Of a stretch of 64,000 nt of DNA, positions 26,257 through 36,999 are shown one piece after another. The translations under genes and the position numbers were made by a program. The stretch spans positions 8,031,122 through 8,095,121 of the forward strand of contig NC_132891.1 in NCBI RefSeq assembly GCF_030463535.1, read 5' to 3'. Every line of letters starts with the position of its first letter. The first letter of the stretch is position 1. Source of the DNA: Salminus brasiliensis (lineage: Eukaryota > Chordata > Actinopteri > Characiformes > Bryconidae). Below the pieces are notes generated by a model. It worked only from the letters and a program-made list of their open reading frames with translations. It was not told the origin of the DNA and did no database searches.

Positions 26257-26342
26257 GGGGCAGTGGTGGCTCAGCGGTTAGAGTGCCGGGCTATCGAGAA
26301 GGCCCTTTACCCTCTCTGCTCCCCGGGCGCTGGAGTTGGCTG

Positions 26343-26382
<40 letters not shown>

Positions 26383-26460
26383 CACTACCACAGATGGGTT
26401 AAATGCAGAGGACACATTTCGCTGTACAGTGACAAATACGTGCACCTTTACCTTTAAAGG
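26257..26460 (+). repeat. SINE-like element with tRNA-type A box
   Basis: The head, GGGGCAGTGGTGGCTCAGCG, contains TGGCTCAGCGG, which fits the RNA polymerase III A-box consensus TRGYNNARNGG. The middle holds a (GT)n run at 26345-26381, and the tail shares TCACTACCACAGATGGGTTA with the minus-strand copy at 37000-37236. It seems shortened inside compared with that copy. Confidence 0.6.
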
Positions 26461-26746
26461 CTTAAGTGCTGTAGGTGTGTTTGCCTGTCTCGGGTACCTC
26501 AGTTTCTCAGGGTCGAGCTTATGCATCGCTTTGGCTCTCTGTCTACCTCTCATTGGAAATGATTGGAGGATGTGCAGTTGTTGTTTGTAGTGTCAAAAAC
26601 AATTAAATTCTGTTCTTTATTTGGTGTTATAGTAAATTTGTTCTCAAAAAGAAAGTAATTCAGACAAATGTTAAAAACACAAACACTTGTATTGACAGTG
26701 TAGGAGAAAAGAACAAACTATGACAAAAAAGTGATGAATTGAACAA

Positions 26747-26811
26747 AAACAAGCACACAGCTTCTCCACTAACTGAGACATTCAGTTAATAGGGAAGCTG
26801 TGTGCTTGTTT
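26747..26811. repeat. Perfect 18-bp inverted repeat (hairpin)
   Basis: AAACAAGCACACAGCTTC at 26747-26764 is exactly reverse-complementary to 26794-26811. The 29-nt spacer has further partial pairing (TAACTGA with TCAGTTA). It may be the remnant of a short palindromic transposon; a small hairpin RNA is possible but unsupported. Confidence 0.7.
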
Positions 26812-29404
26812 GTGCTCAATTAGGTGATTAAAGGTTTATTAGGTGATAAAGGTTTAGTCAGTTACAAACATAACTAAGCAGTAGTAAGTTTATATTTCTT
26901 TAATTGCTTTAAATATAACAGTACATCGTGACAGACAAGCCCTGTATTTAATTCCTTTCTTTTTGCCTGACCTCGTAGCAGTTTTTTTTTAACTATTTAA
27001 GCACATTTGCACTTTTAAAAGTGAGCTGAAAATGATGCAGGCTTTATGTATTCCAATCATGAAATATTTTGGTGGCAGATGATCCACAGGGCTGATTAAC
27101 ATTTTGGGTTCACATGGATTGATTTCCTCTTGTCAAGTAAATGCAAATGGTCCGCCAAGATATGTCATAAGATAAACATACGTACTGCTGCTCCCTGTTG
27201 TCCGTTGGGTGGTATAGCAGCAAATATCTAATGTGCACACACCAGCCTCCTACACAGCTAAGAATAGGTTTGGATTGGTGGAATATCTGTAGGTCGATGT
27301 CAGGTTTCTGTTAAGGACTGTTTCTAAAAGGGGAAATAGTTCTGCTTTACTGCCAGTGCTGCTCAATGTAGTGTCTTATGTGTAATTCAACTTCCTCTAT
27401 TTTTGGTTGCACCATCAATCAACATATTTCCTGAAACTGAGGCTCCAACATCATTGTATTATTACAGTAATATTATATTATTATTATATTCCTCATTATG
27501 ATCGTATTATTCTACATTACATGTTTTTTAAGTAATCAGATTACATGCTTAAAAATAAAGGTCCCAGAAAGGGTTTTTAACACTTAGCAATCCCAGAAGG
27601 ACCCATTTTGATTTTCTTTAAGTTTTACATGAGTGGTTTGTTAATGAACCTTGCCTTACAAACCAATGTGTTTCATTTAACCAAAATAAGTAACTCACAT
27701 TCTCTCCATTAGAGGAGATGCTAGACTAACATTGCAACAAACACTGGACTTAGCCCAATTTGGACGTGATTAGTTTTACATGGGGGGGGTGTGGGGGGTG
27801 TGGAGTAATGTAATTTTACTACAGGACGCCTGTAAAATGGATGATTTGCATGGGAAAAGAAATCTTGGCATAAATGGCAGAGACGGGAGTGGCTGCATGA
27901 TTTACTCACTAGCCAATTCTATAACCCACTAACAGTAATAATGTCATTTTAGTGTTAAAATGAGCAGCTACATGTTCATTACGTGCATGTAGGCTATAGG
28001 CTACGCCACAAAATGACTTTCCTAGAGCTGCCAGAAGCCTCACACCTCTGAAGAGTCATTCAGCTTATCTTCTGGAACTACATGCCTCCTCAAGCACCTC
28101 CATAATTAAAAGAAACCCCAACAACTGGATGTCGACAGAATGTTTACACATATGTTCATTTACACAGGATTAATATAACCTGAAGTTATTTTCATGGCAT
28201 GATTTACAGAAGGTAAAAGGCACTGAAAACAATCTGTAAAAATCACTGAGAAACTGTGGTAATGATTACATTATCCCTCCCCATGTAAAACTAACTGCCT
28301 GAATAGCCCGCTACCAATTTCATCTCTGTAAATGCATGCCAAAATCCTTATTGAACTGCATGAATAGAACTCAGGATTTGAACGGTATCAATGTCCCACT
28401 TTGTACTGAAAGGTTTATTTCGTTTTCTTTGTATTTTGACCAAAGCAATAAGTCTGTTAGCCTAGTATCTCTTGTCCTTAACTAAATAAGCAAACCTCAG
28501 ATACTAAACATGCCTAGGCTGATTTAGTGCACCTAGGGTAAGTGATAGATCATGTAATTTAGAGCGTTCAATTAACTATTCCTTAATACGAAGATTCAGT
28601 TTCTCAAAGAAAGACTCATTGCTAGGTCATGTGAATTATTATATTGTCAGGCTCAATAAGGCAAAGGATTGAACTGTTGATTATTGTGAGAATTTTGACT
28701 TTAACTTATTCAACACATTTTCATTTGAAACTGTTCTATGTAATATTTATTTCTATGCGATCTTTACTGGTTTTGACCTCAGATTGGCGCAACCCTCCCA
28801 AACCCTTTTTTAAATAATTTATTTCTAATTTTACCCCATTTTCTACTCAACATGGAAGGCCAATTGATGTGAACTCCCCTATCATTAGCAATACCCCAAC
28901 ACTAGGTGAAGACTACCCCGACACATGTGAAGTTAGCCGCGTCTTTTGCAGCATTGTCAGATAGCCAGCGCACTCGGAGAAAAATGCAGCTCCCGAGGTC
29001 CGATAGAGTAGCTAATAGACACCTGTGCTGACCAACACTAGGAGTGATGTTGGGAGGAAGTGCCATAAGCCCACCCCTGAGAGAGAAAGGCCAATTGTGC
29101 TCAATCTGACTCTGGCTGCAGACGGCAAGCAGCATGACACTGGATTCAAACCTGCCTTCCAATCCTTTTGTTGGTAAAGTTTCTTTAAGGAGTATTTAAT
29201 TCAGTGGTATTCAAAGGGCTAAATGAATTTCTAGAGCCTTACATACACACCATTCAGAAATCTTTATTTTTAAGAATGAAGAGGAGTAAACTAACAAAAT
29301 AATTCCTCAACATTGAAACCATTGTCTGTTACAAAGCCCATACATAGTCATACTACCATCTTATGAACATTAAAAGAACAGTCACTTAATGTCCCAGGGT
29401 GTAA
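26812..29404. other. Intergenic, no gene seen
   Basis: AT-rich unique sequence. A G-rich tract (GGGGGGGTGTGGGGGGTG) lies at 27782-27800. No exon or recognised repeat was found. Confidence 0.5.
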
Positions 29405-29555
29405 TAATACTCCCCGAGGCTGACAGTAGAGCACTCCTGCACAGTCACAGGATGTGCCATTTTTGTCAGGATGCTTAGCTCCTTGCAGTTGGCCTTAATT
29501 ATAAGCCAGAGGTCATTGATGTTGTTAGCGTCTGGTTGACACTAATTGGCCTAAG
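29405..29555. promoter_or_regulatory. Candidate conserved non-coding element
   Basis: A repeat-free complex block with the homeodomain/nuclear-receptor-like string TTAATTATAAGCCAGAGGTC. It has no coding frame. The call is composition-based only. Confidence 0.25.
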
Positions 29556-31436
29556 GTGGAGAGAACTCTCACTGTGAGACAGAGAGCGAGAGAGGATGGG
29601 TCAGAATAGGAGGTGGGTCACAGCAAGCAAAGGACAGAAATAACAATGGAGAGAGAAATGAGTGCCTGTAATATGTGAGGGGACAGGAGCCTGAGAAGCA
29701 AAGGAAATGGGACTGTGTATATACACTCACTAGAGCTCATTAAAGACCCGAGCATGCCGCATCTTGGCTGAAGTTGGCTTATTGATTTGTATGGGTTATT
29801 TAAGTTGGGACAAGTGGTTGGACTATCTAGAGAATATGAGGACAGGATTTTCTTGAAATGGAAGTATCGATCTAGTCAAGAAAAATCAGGGTATATAAAT
29901 GGGTCCCACAAGAGGAGGGGGAGATTTGAAGCTTCTCTTTAAAATGTGTAGTGTGTATGTATAATAACATCAATAACAAGCGGCTAAATCAAAATCAAGG
30001 GTCCTGGTTTGTTGTGATATTTTGCAAAAACTTGCACGTAATGCACGTAATGAACATGTTGTGATATTTTGCCAATACACAATTTACCTCCTTACCCTGA
30101 ATGCAAACATGCCAAAACCATATCTGCATTATATGCTTCTTTAGTGGGAGCCATTACGGTCAATTACTTACATAAGTATAATCACATTTTGACATAAAAA
30201 GTGCAAGGATGTATTTTACAAAAGGCTAAACTGGTGGCTTCTATGAGTTGTTAGTATTGTAGCTTCAGACGCAAACTTCAGACATTTAAGCATTTAAGGT
30301 AAGATAAAAGTTTTTAAACAGACATTAAATTTTTACCATAGCATTAGATTAATTAGGGTGACCATATGTCCTCTTTTTCCCATATATGTCTTTTTATGTA
30401 AAAAATGTGCCTGCAGAATTTCTAAATTGTGTAAAATATTAATATAATCTCCGCCTTCTCACCGCAACAATTGATCAGTATGTACCTGCATCTCCATGTA
30501 ACCATTGGTCAAACTGTTTCCAACCACAGCCGAATATTGGCTAAATGCAAATATTCTAAAAGAAGCTTCAAATGAATAATCAAATCAATCATACCAGGAG
30601 GACTAAACAGTGTCCAGTGAAATTGTAGATTTTTTTAATGGCAACTGACTTTATTTTATTTATGTGTTTATTTATATTGACATTTTATAAATTATGTTTT
30701 TTAGTATTGTTAACTGTACTACACAAGTTGACCTGAAAGAAGATTATTAACCATATTAGGGCTAATATTTTCTTATTATTCTTGGTAAATTAGTAAATGT
30801 ATTAATGTTCATTAACATAGATGCATTGTTTAAGAGGTATCCAACTCCCTCTAATCCTCACACAGATACATTGCTGCAGTCTTACAACTTACACCTACTT
30901 AAAGCCCCTCAGGCATAAAATCCTAACTACAATAGATGTCAGCGTGTCCCCAGCGTGCTTTTTTTTGGAAACCAAAATATGGTCACTCAGGTCTAACTGT
31001 AACTTTAGTAACTAACAAACGTAAGAAGCAAAGATAATCAGACACCAGATAATCATAGATGTCTTTTTTCTACATCTTTAGAAATCTATTTGCTTCAGAT
31101 AACTGTAGCCAAGAGAAAGGCCATGTTTATATCTCCACCAGTCTTTAGGGAATGAAGAACCCATTTGTAGTGAAGGCGTAGCCTCTCTGCCTGTACTACT
31201 CCCTAGCTGCTACTTTTGATCAGTCAATAAAAGCCCTGACCTTAAACCCTTACCTTGCGCCAAGATTGCTATGATGCCAGGTTAACTCAGGGCAAGGGAG
31301 AAAGGTCAACCCTGTACCATCTGGGCTCTAGCTGACAGTTGGAAGGACCATTTGAGAGACCAGTTTTCTTTGTTAACTTCTAAACATGTCGCTCCCTTTT
31401 CCTCTTTATCTGCCCTGTCCTCTTTTCTCTCCTCAG
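29556..31436. other. Intergenic, no gene seen
   Basis: Mostly AT-rich. An upstream non-coding exon of the candidate gene at 31437 might lie here, but I could not place one. Confidence 0.45.
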
Positions 31437-31525
31437 AGAGGAGGTAGACAGCAATGAGGCTGAACGTTGAGTGGTCAGAAGATGCCTTTGACCAAGAGGT
31501 GCCTGAGAACAGTCCTCAGTGGCAG
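31437..31525 (+). CDS. Candidate first coding exon, unknown small protein
   Basis: A long pyrimidine tract ending CTCTCCTCAG gives a strong acceptor at 31436. The exon has ATG at 31454 in fair context (G at -3) and 24 codons in frame to TGGCAG with a GTGAAA donor. The predicted start is MRLNVEWSEDAFDQEVPENS. It joins in phase 0 to the segment at 32461. I do not recognise the protein. No intermediate exon was visible in the 935-bp intron, so the product may be only 61 residues, or exons may be missing. The reading is unproven. Confidence 0.4.
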
Positions 31526-32460
31526 GTGAAAAAAACTGTGATGTGGTACCTTTGGGGTCAGGCCTAGTGCAGTGTCAGACAGCACCTTAGCAGCCCACCT
31601 GTTCTCAAACACACACATACACACACAGAGCATTCTGACAATCGCCAGCACCAGCTTATTAAACATCCTAAATGCGACACAAGTCCAATAGACTCAATGC
31701 TCTAACAACGCTAATGTACTGAATATATTGCAGGATACAGTGATATATTGTTATACATTGTTATACTGATATATGTATTATATTGATATATGTAAAAATG
31801 ACTGTGCATTGACATTTCCAGAAAAAAAGATCAAGGTCACTACATCCATACAAGGTCGTATTACATTTGTGCAACTTTAGAATAAAACTGGCAGCTTTAA
31901 GCTGTAAGATATAGGAGATAAATTAGAGAGTGGAGTTCTTGTGGAAACTGTGAATGTGATTGTAGCTCAGCAATGTGTGATATGTTTTGGTTGCTATGGT
32001 ATATGGTTGGTACAATAGCTCATCCAATATGTTTGGCTAATAGAGCTGTGTCTACAATAAGGTGTCCCAAAACTTTAATGTAATCCAAAACCCTATCCAA
32101 TATGTTGGATAACATATATAAGATAAAAGCTCTGTTCTGATGGGCTGCCCTGTCATCCTAAAGCACTCATAGCTGTAACACTCTGAAAACTGCAATGTGA
32201 GTGGGCAGGGCTAAGTTGTGGTAGGCTGAATAGGCAGAGATATGAAAACGAATTGGTTCTCCTGACAACATTTGAAACCAGGTTCAGCACTGCATGGTTT
32301 GAGGAGTGGATGGTATATTTTGAAACGCGAAACAATATTAACGTATAACTTCACATTTCTTTATTTCAATAACGCGAGTGCTCTCAGCAAAGAGTCCAAC
32401 TGAATCTCAAACAGTGAAACACTTCAGTATTTGATATTGTGACTGACTCTAGCTGTACAG
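31526..32460 (+). other. Intron of the candidate small gene
   Basis: It begins GTGAAA and ends TGTACAG. AT-rich, with TATATTG-type repeats near 31730-31800. No further exon was recognised. Confidence 0.35.
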
Positions 32461-32574
32461 GATGATGTCCTGGAGTTTCTGTCAGAGAACCAAGCCACAG
32501 CATGTAAATATCTCATGCAAGAGGACAATACAGTCAAGAGCTCTTTGACTCCAAACAAATCAAATGAAAGCTAA
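32461..32574 (+). CDS. Candidate last exon, unknown small protein
   Basis: Following an acceptor (TAGCTGTACAG), 37 sense codons run to TAA at 32572-32574. The peptide begins DDVLEFLSENQATACKYLMQ and is acidic and helix-like. The phase matches the exon at 31437-31525. ATTAAA signals lie shortly downstream at about 32690. The gene would converge tail-to-tail with tmem107, whose stop codon is 369 bp away. The family is unknown to me. Confidence 0.4.
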   Translation, partial: DDVLEFLSENQATACKYLMQEDNTVKSSLTPNKSNES

Positions 32575-32942
32575 TGTTTCTGTTTTTAGGGAAGATGCAG
32601 TCCACTCTGATCCCAGAAGGGCTTTAAAAATTAAGAGGCTTCCAAACAATATGCAATATTGCAACCAGTTACAATATTTTTATTAAACATATTCCATTTA
32701 AAAATAGTAATAGCACAAAATAAGCGCACAAAATATAAAAGTCCGATATAAAATTCTCTCTACTTCAATTCCACTTAGTATGCTGTCCCTTTTGATAAGA
32801 ACTAGAAGAACAAATAATAATAATATGGACACAATTGTTATAATATTAGTAGTATTTCCTTTTATGTAGATAGTCCACCAATATTTCTGTTGCTTGGCAA
32901 CCCATGAAGTAGAACTTATTATTCATGCAAATACTGAAGCAT

Positions 32943-33012
32943 TCATAGTGGCTTCTTCTTTAATCCAAAGACGGTAAATAGAAGGAACATCTCATGCAGT
33001 GCTGGAATTACA
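32943..33012 (-). CDS. tmem107: tmem107 coding exon 5
   Basis: Residues 118-140 and TGA at 32945-32943. Fourth membrane helix and Lys-rich tail (VFGLKKKPL). A TTTATT on the plus strand at about 32680, i.e. AATAAA on the minus strand, is a possible polyadenylation signal. Confidence 0.93.
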
Positions 33013-36000
33013 CTGAAAAAAGGAGTGAGACAGAGATAGATTCAGTGAAAGAAAAAGAGAGAGAGAGCAAGAAAGAGTCAAAACAGGTATAAAGTTTATT
33101 TTGTTTAATCAGTAGAGAACCTTTAAATAATGTAAAGGATCTTTAAGCTAACACGACACCCAAAAATGGTTCTTCTATATCAAATCTAGACCAATGGGGA
33201 GTGCTGAGGCAAGAATGCTGATTGACTCACCTACAGAAGCCAAAGATCCACCAGTAGATGCTGCAAGTCCACTGCTCAAACAGAAAGAACAGCAGAGCAA
33301 CAGATCCACTTGCATGGCATGCTGTAGCTGAAGGGTATCGGTCAGGAAAGTAGCACAGACATACAGAAACATTCAACCAATACTTAAAGCAATTATATTT
33401 CTACAATAACTGAAATGTATAATCAAATGACATTCGTGACCACAAAATTTATTTACTCTGATTTTTTACTATGGGTTTGTATATCTATGGGTTGCAAGTA
33501 TTTATTGATTTGACGGATGCCTAATAATTGTAACTGACATACTATAAAGCCTACCTGGTGGGCATTACAGTACACTTCTGATACTTCAAATACAGAAGAA
33601 TGGAGCACAAATTAAAGTGGTATATAAAGTAGAATATAAAAGGGTTTAGGTTCCTAAATGAAAAGGTTTGGCCATAAACACATCATCTGTGAATTTTGAC
33701 AGTATTTGGACAGATATGTTTATGGATTCAACCTGAAGACTGTTCTTGTACCATAAACGTATGTTTATCACCTTTTATTTTTTTTATTATTACTGAGTTG
33801 TGTGTATAAGTCACAGAATTTACACAAGTTTTATTTGATCTCCCTCTTGGTGGCTGTAATGTAGTACCAATTTAAAGCCTGTAAACAACTCCCAGTGAGA
33901 GCCAGCCACAGCCTCCGCATCCACATGATGGGGTTAGTTGTAACAGCATTAGATTTAATCTTCCCCAGAGAAACAAGGGGAGACGTCCATACTGTCCTAG
34001 TACAGAAATCATTAATAACCCTAACCCTAACCTAACCCTAACCCTAACCCTAACCCTAAGTTTTACTGTATGTGCATATTTGCTGACCTCTTCTGTGGTG
34101 CACAAAATACCAATGTTTGACACAGCCTCATTTCACTAATCATATTTATTTTTGGATCATTTATTTGTATATATTTAGGTTTCATTTTAGCTCCAGGAAC
34201 ATGTATTGTATTAATTGTACTAATCAATTTACCAGACTTTTTAGAGTCTGTCACAACTAGCCCCTCCATCTGTTTTAATTGGACCTGCACATGGGGCAAT
34301 TTGTTACATTTTCACACACTGAATTATTTAGAAATACTGGGTTATTTTGTTTTTAATAATAATCGCCACAATTCTGACGAGAATTTCTTTTAGACTGGGA
34401 TTTCTGCCACTGCTGGTAGACCTGTATGACCGTACACTTACATAGACTTGCAAATTGAGCTACTTGCTTTACACTATGGCCTTTGGCACACCAAATTGCA
34501 CTCACTACTTTTTGCCATTCATTAACATCTACTTTGCAACCTATTTTCCACATGTTGAACGAGACACTGCACTGTACCACCTCTTCTAAATCTATGAATC
34601 CTGTCGCACACCTCAAAGGTATTTATAGCCCGATCATCCTCCACACCATCTGCAGTAGCTTAAAGTAACTCCCACCTTAAACATGCAATGTGACCAATTT
34701 TTTGGACCGAGAGCTTACATTAGAAATAATTTAACAAAAAAGTATTTGCTTGTTCCTTATTTGTTTAGCTAATGACTGAAATGACAAAGCAGGTAAGGAT
34801 ACACAGAAGGCCTTGATTATTGTTAAACATGGAGATTCCAGAGAAGAACCCAGCAAGTTCAACAGCAAACAGACCCAGAGTTACAGATAACCCCACCACC
34901 AGCCTGTGCATAAGAACAGGAAACAAAGCAATGATAAAGATACCATTAAACAAATTAAGATTTCTATTAACAAAATCTTACCGTGTGTCCTCCAGATTGT
35001 ATTCTTCATTAGTGTACTCTAACAGCAGACAAGCTCTTACATTATTCTCCTAGAGAAAAACAAGGAGAAATAAAGCAGCATTCTCACCAACATAAGATTT
35101 AAGACATTACAGACATTCTGAGCATAGATATAATGAACAGCTAGAAAAGGGATTACAATGTATGTGCAAGAGACACATCTTCTAGATAGCACATTTAACT
35201 ACTTTAAAGTGCAACTACTCACATTTTAATCATGTTATCATTGTAATCATGTAATCATTTTAATCAAACTCAAAGTGTTATTTTACACTGTAATGTTAAG
35301 GCTTCCCAGAAGAATAAAGGTAGTTCAGTTATAGCAGTAAAGTGTGAACTCCCTATTAAAACTCTTCAATTCAGAATAACCTTTGGGTGTTTACAAGACT
35401 TTGGACATACTATACTATACTATGAATTAAATAAAAAAAACAACATTTGATTATTTTAATCTACAGTGGTATCCATCTCATGCTTAAAAAAGCAGGAAAA
35501 AGCTGGGAAATTGAGCAAGCATATCAATCTGAGCCACTTTGAAAAGGGCCAAATTGTGATGACAAGACAACAGGGTCAGTGCGTGTCCAAAACATCAAGC
35601 AGGTCTTGTGGGTTTTTTTCTGGTATGCAGGGGTCAGTATCTACCTAATGTGTTTCAATTAAGGAGAACCAGTGAACCAGCGACAGGGTCATGGGCACCT
35701 AAGGCTTACTGATGCAAACCATGGAGGCCCAACCTCACAACTTACAGAACATCCTGGTGCCAGATCCCACAAGACACCTTCTGAGATCTTGTGGAGTCCG
35801 TCCTTTGATAGGTCAGAGCTGTGTTATTGTTATGGCTGATCAGTGTATAGGACCAGTTTCCAAGATCCAGATTAAGTTTAATCCTAGACTTTAAACGAAT
35901 GTGCAATAGTCAGTCAGTGGCACTGCCATTTAGTCCAGGACTAGGCTTAACCCATGTTAAGAAGCCTTAGCTAGGAAGCCCACAGTATGTCTTACAAAAT

Positions 36001-36126
36001 ATTCATGAAAGTTGCTTAGTATGAAAGAAAGAGTCTCACCCGTGACCAGAATATGGTGATAACTATGACCAGGTGAGCGATAAGAGTGAGGAAACGGGAT
36101 GGTACCAGGCTGCTTATAGTCGACAT
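32943..36126 (-). CDS. tmem107: Transmembrane protein 107 (complete, 5 coding exons)
   Basis: TMEM107 is a small four-pass membrane protein of the ciliary transition zone. It recruits MKS-module proteins and controls which membrane proteins enter cilia; human mutations cause Meckel-Gruber and oral-facial-digital ciliopathies. Five minus-strand exons (36126-36040, 35049-34982, 34903-34803, 33327-33231, 33012-32943) join in phase to 140 codons, the family's usual length. Recognisable blocks are SLVPSRFLTLIAHLV (first membrane helix), SVTLGLFAVELAGF (second), SVALLFFLFEQWTC (third), and FLLFTVFGLKKKPL at the C-terminus with its basic tail. The start gives MSTISSLVPS, as expected for the family. 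The first three introns and the last have GT-AG ends; intron 3 looks U12-type. The assignment rests on my memory of the human protein. Confidence 0.95.
33231..33327 (-). CDS. tmem107: tmem107 coding exon 4
   Basis: Residues 86-117 plus two bases. The acceptor chosen is CCCTTCAG rather than CTACAG six bases later, because it keeps the spacing to the family (STACHASGSVALLFF) and places the branch site at the right distance. Ends YWWIFGFC with donor GTGAGT. Confidence 0.9.
33328..34802 (-). other. tmem107: tmem107 intron 3, U12-type
   Basis: The 5' end GTATCCTTAC matches the U12 donor consensus. The 3' end holds TTTCCTGAC (33341-33349), close to the U12 branch consensus, with the branch A about 14 nt from the CAG, as U12 introns require. 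No pyrimidine tract precedes the acceptor. The intron also carries a telomeric repeat at 34017-34060. Confidence 0.75.
34017..34060. repeat. Interstitial telomeric repeat (CCCTAA)n
   Basis: About seven head-to-tail copies of the vertebrate telomere unit CCCTAA, with one unit short of a C, lie inside tmem107 intron 3. Read on the tmem107 strand it is TTAGGG. Confidence 0.95.
34803..34903 (-). CDS. tmem107: tmem107 coding exon 3
   Basis: Residues 52-85 plus one base. It holds the most conserved block, LSVTLGLFAVELAGFFSG, followed by ISMFNNNQGLL. The donor GTATCCTT is the minor-spliceosome consensus. Confidence 0.92.
34982..35049 (-). CDS. tmem107: tmem107 coding exon 2
   Basis: Residues 30-51 plus two bases of codon 52. 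Acceptor TTCTCTAG, donor GTAAGA. Encodes the first luminal/extracellular loop (ENNVRACLLLEYTNEEYNL). Confidence 0.92.
35475..35848 (+). mobile_element. Internally deleted Tc1-like element
   Basis: The N-terminal coding end (around CAAATTGTGATGACAAGACA) joins directly, near 35715, to the C-terminal end (CATGGAGGCCCAACCTCACA onward) and to a terminus reading GTTATGGCTGATCAGTG. The whole catalytic middle is missing. It is the same family as 24344-24560 and is antisense to tmem107. Confidence 0.65.
35849..35955. repeat. Short MITE-like repeat
   Basis: AGTTTCCAAGATCCAGATTA at one end and GTCCAGGACTAGGCTTAACC at the other recall a common fish repeat. A scrap of it is at about 24640. Non-coding. 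Confidence 0.45.
36040..36126 (-). CDS. tmem107: tmem107 coding exon 1
   Basis: Residues 1-29, ATG at 36126, ending in phase 0 at a GTGAGA donor. A TTTTGCAG acceptor-like string sits three bases upstream of the ATG, so the leader may be spliced. Encodes the N-terminus and first membrane helix. Confidence 0.93.
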
Positions 36127-36500
36127 TGAACTGCAAAAGACAGAAATACCAGCTAGTTACAACCAAGAGCTGCTCAGCTTTCCCGTTCCACCTTAAACAG
36201 GGAGATTCAGCTCAGCTTTAGTTAAGGTGGAACGGGAAAACTCGTCTAACGAGCTTTAGTGCTAAAAACAACTTCTTTAGCCAGCCAGAATTAAACCACG
36301 TGGTTGTTAGTCGGACAGAAACAGCGCATAAACTGCGTTAGTCTGAATAAGTAGCACTAATGGCGTTTAGCCGTTAGCTTTAGCTGACAGGCTAACTTTA
36401 AAATATGACAGCAAATTAGCGAGCCAACGCACCTATATTTCTACTTAGCAAACCTGCCCCTTCAATATCAAATTCCAGATCAGATGAATGTGACTTTAAT
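36127..36500 (-). promoter_or_regulatory. tmem107: tmem107 leader and probable promoter region
   Basis: This is the sequence directly upstream of the start codon. It contains an 18-bp perfect inverted repeat (36179-36239). No clear TATA box was placed, and the transcription start and any leader intron are unresolved. Some CpGs occur, but there is no strong island. Confidence 0.4.
36179..36239. repeat. Perfect 18-bp inverted repeat upstream of tmem107
   Basis: TTTCCCGTTCCACCTTAA at 36179-36196 is exactly complementary to 36222-36239, with a 25-nt loop. It lies 53 bp upstream of the tmem107 ATG, so it is in the leader or a leader intron. Confidence 0.85.
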
Positions 36501-36999
36501 GCAGTTTTCTGTTCGCAGATCAGTGAGAAGTGAGAAGTCCTCGACTGCAGCATGGATGTCCGCTGATGGTTTCACTCGTTGCTATGGGCAACTCACAGAA
36601 CTCAGCAGGCCCCCGGAGCCGTCAGCGCCCCCAGCGGCTGAAAGAGGGGTTGGTGCTAAAAGAGAGAACAGGAAAAAGGGGCTTCTCCCATTACCCCCTA
36701 CTCAAATCTCCTCATTTCTGTGGTTTAGCCAAGCAAAACGTTCAAACAACGTTACCTCAAATGTTAGTGGTACTCCAGGACCAGGGTTGGGTCCTATTAG
36801 CTGAATATTTGACAGCTAATGTTTCATTGTTGTATCAGAAGGTCAACTCATCCCAGATATCGTGCCCATGTGGGTCCTGTACACTTAGCCCAAATGGAAA
36901 CCAGAAGGATATTTATGCCATAGGTTCCACATATGTTGGCCACTAGGGTCCCATCAGGGTCAGTGATGGGCCCCATTTGGATTGTACACTTCACATAGG
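36501..36999. repeat. Intergenic with dispersed repeat scraps
   Basis: Around 36765 AGTGGTACTCCAGGACCAGG recalls the terminus of the 2-kb palindromes. From about 36860 a CCCATGTGGG / GGGCCCCA-type repeat begins that recurs at 38570-38830 and 40130-40220. No gene was seen. Confidence 0.45.

Larger units (their letters stand above)
35050..36039 (-). other. tmem107: tmem107 intron 1
   Basis: A GT-AG intron containing an internally deleted Tc1-like relic (35475-35848) and a short repeat (35849-35955). Otherwise AT-rich. Confidence 0.85.

Noticed and set aside
1..31000. CRISPR array, operon, phage or bacterial mobile system
   Set aside because: The sequence is vertebrate: spliced genes, Tc1 relics and SINE-like repeats. 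No spaced direct repeats or operon-like frames occur.
33321..33326. Alternative tmem107 exon 4 acceptor (CTACAG, six bases downstream)
   Set aside because: It would drop two residues relative to the family and set the branch site too far away; it remains possible as a minor isoform.
36484..36946. Plus-strand open frames of 106 and 138 codons near the tmem107 promoter
   Set aside because: They overlap repeat scraps, have no splice signals, and resemble no protein family.
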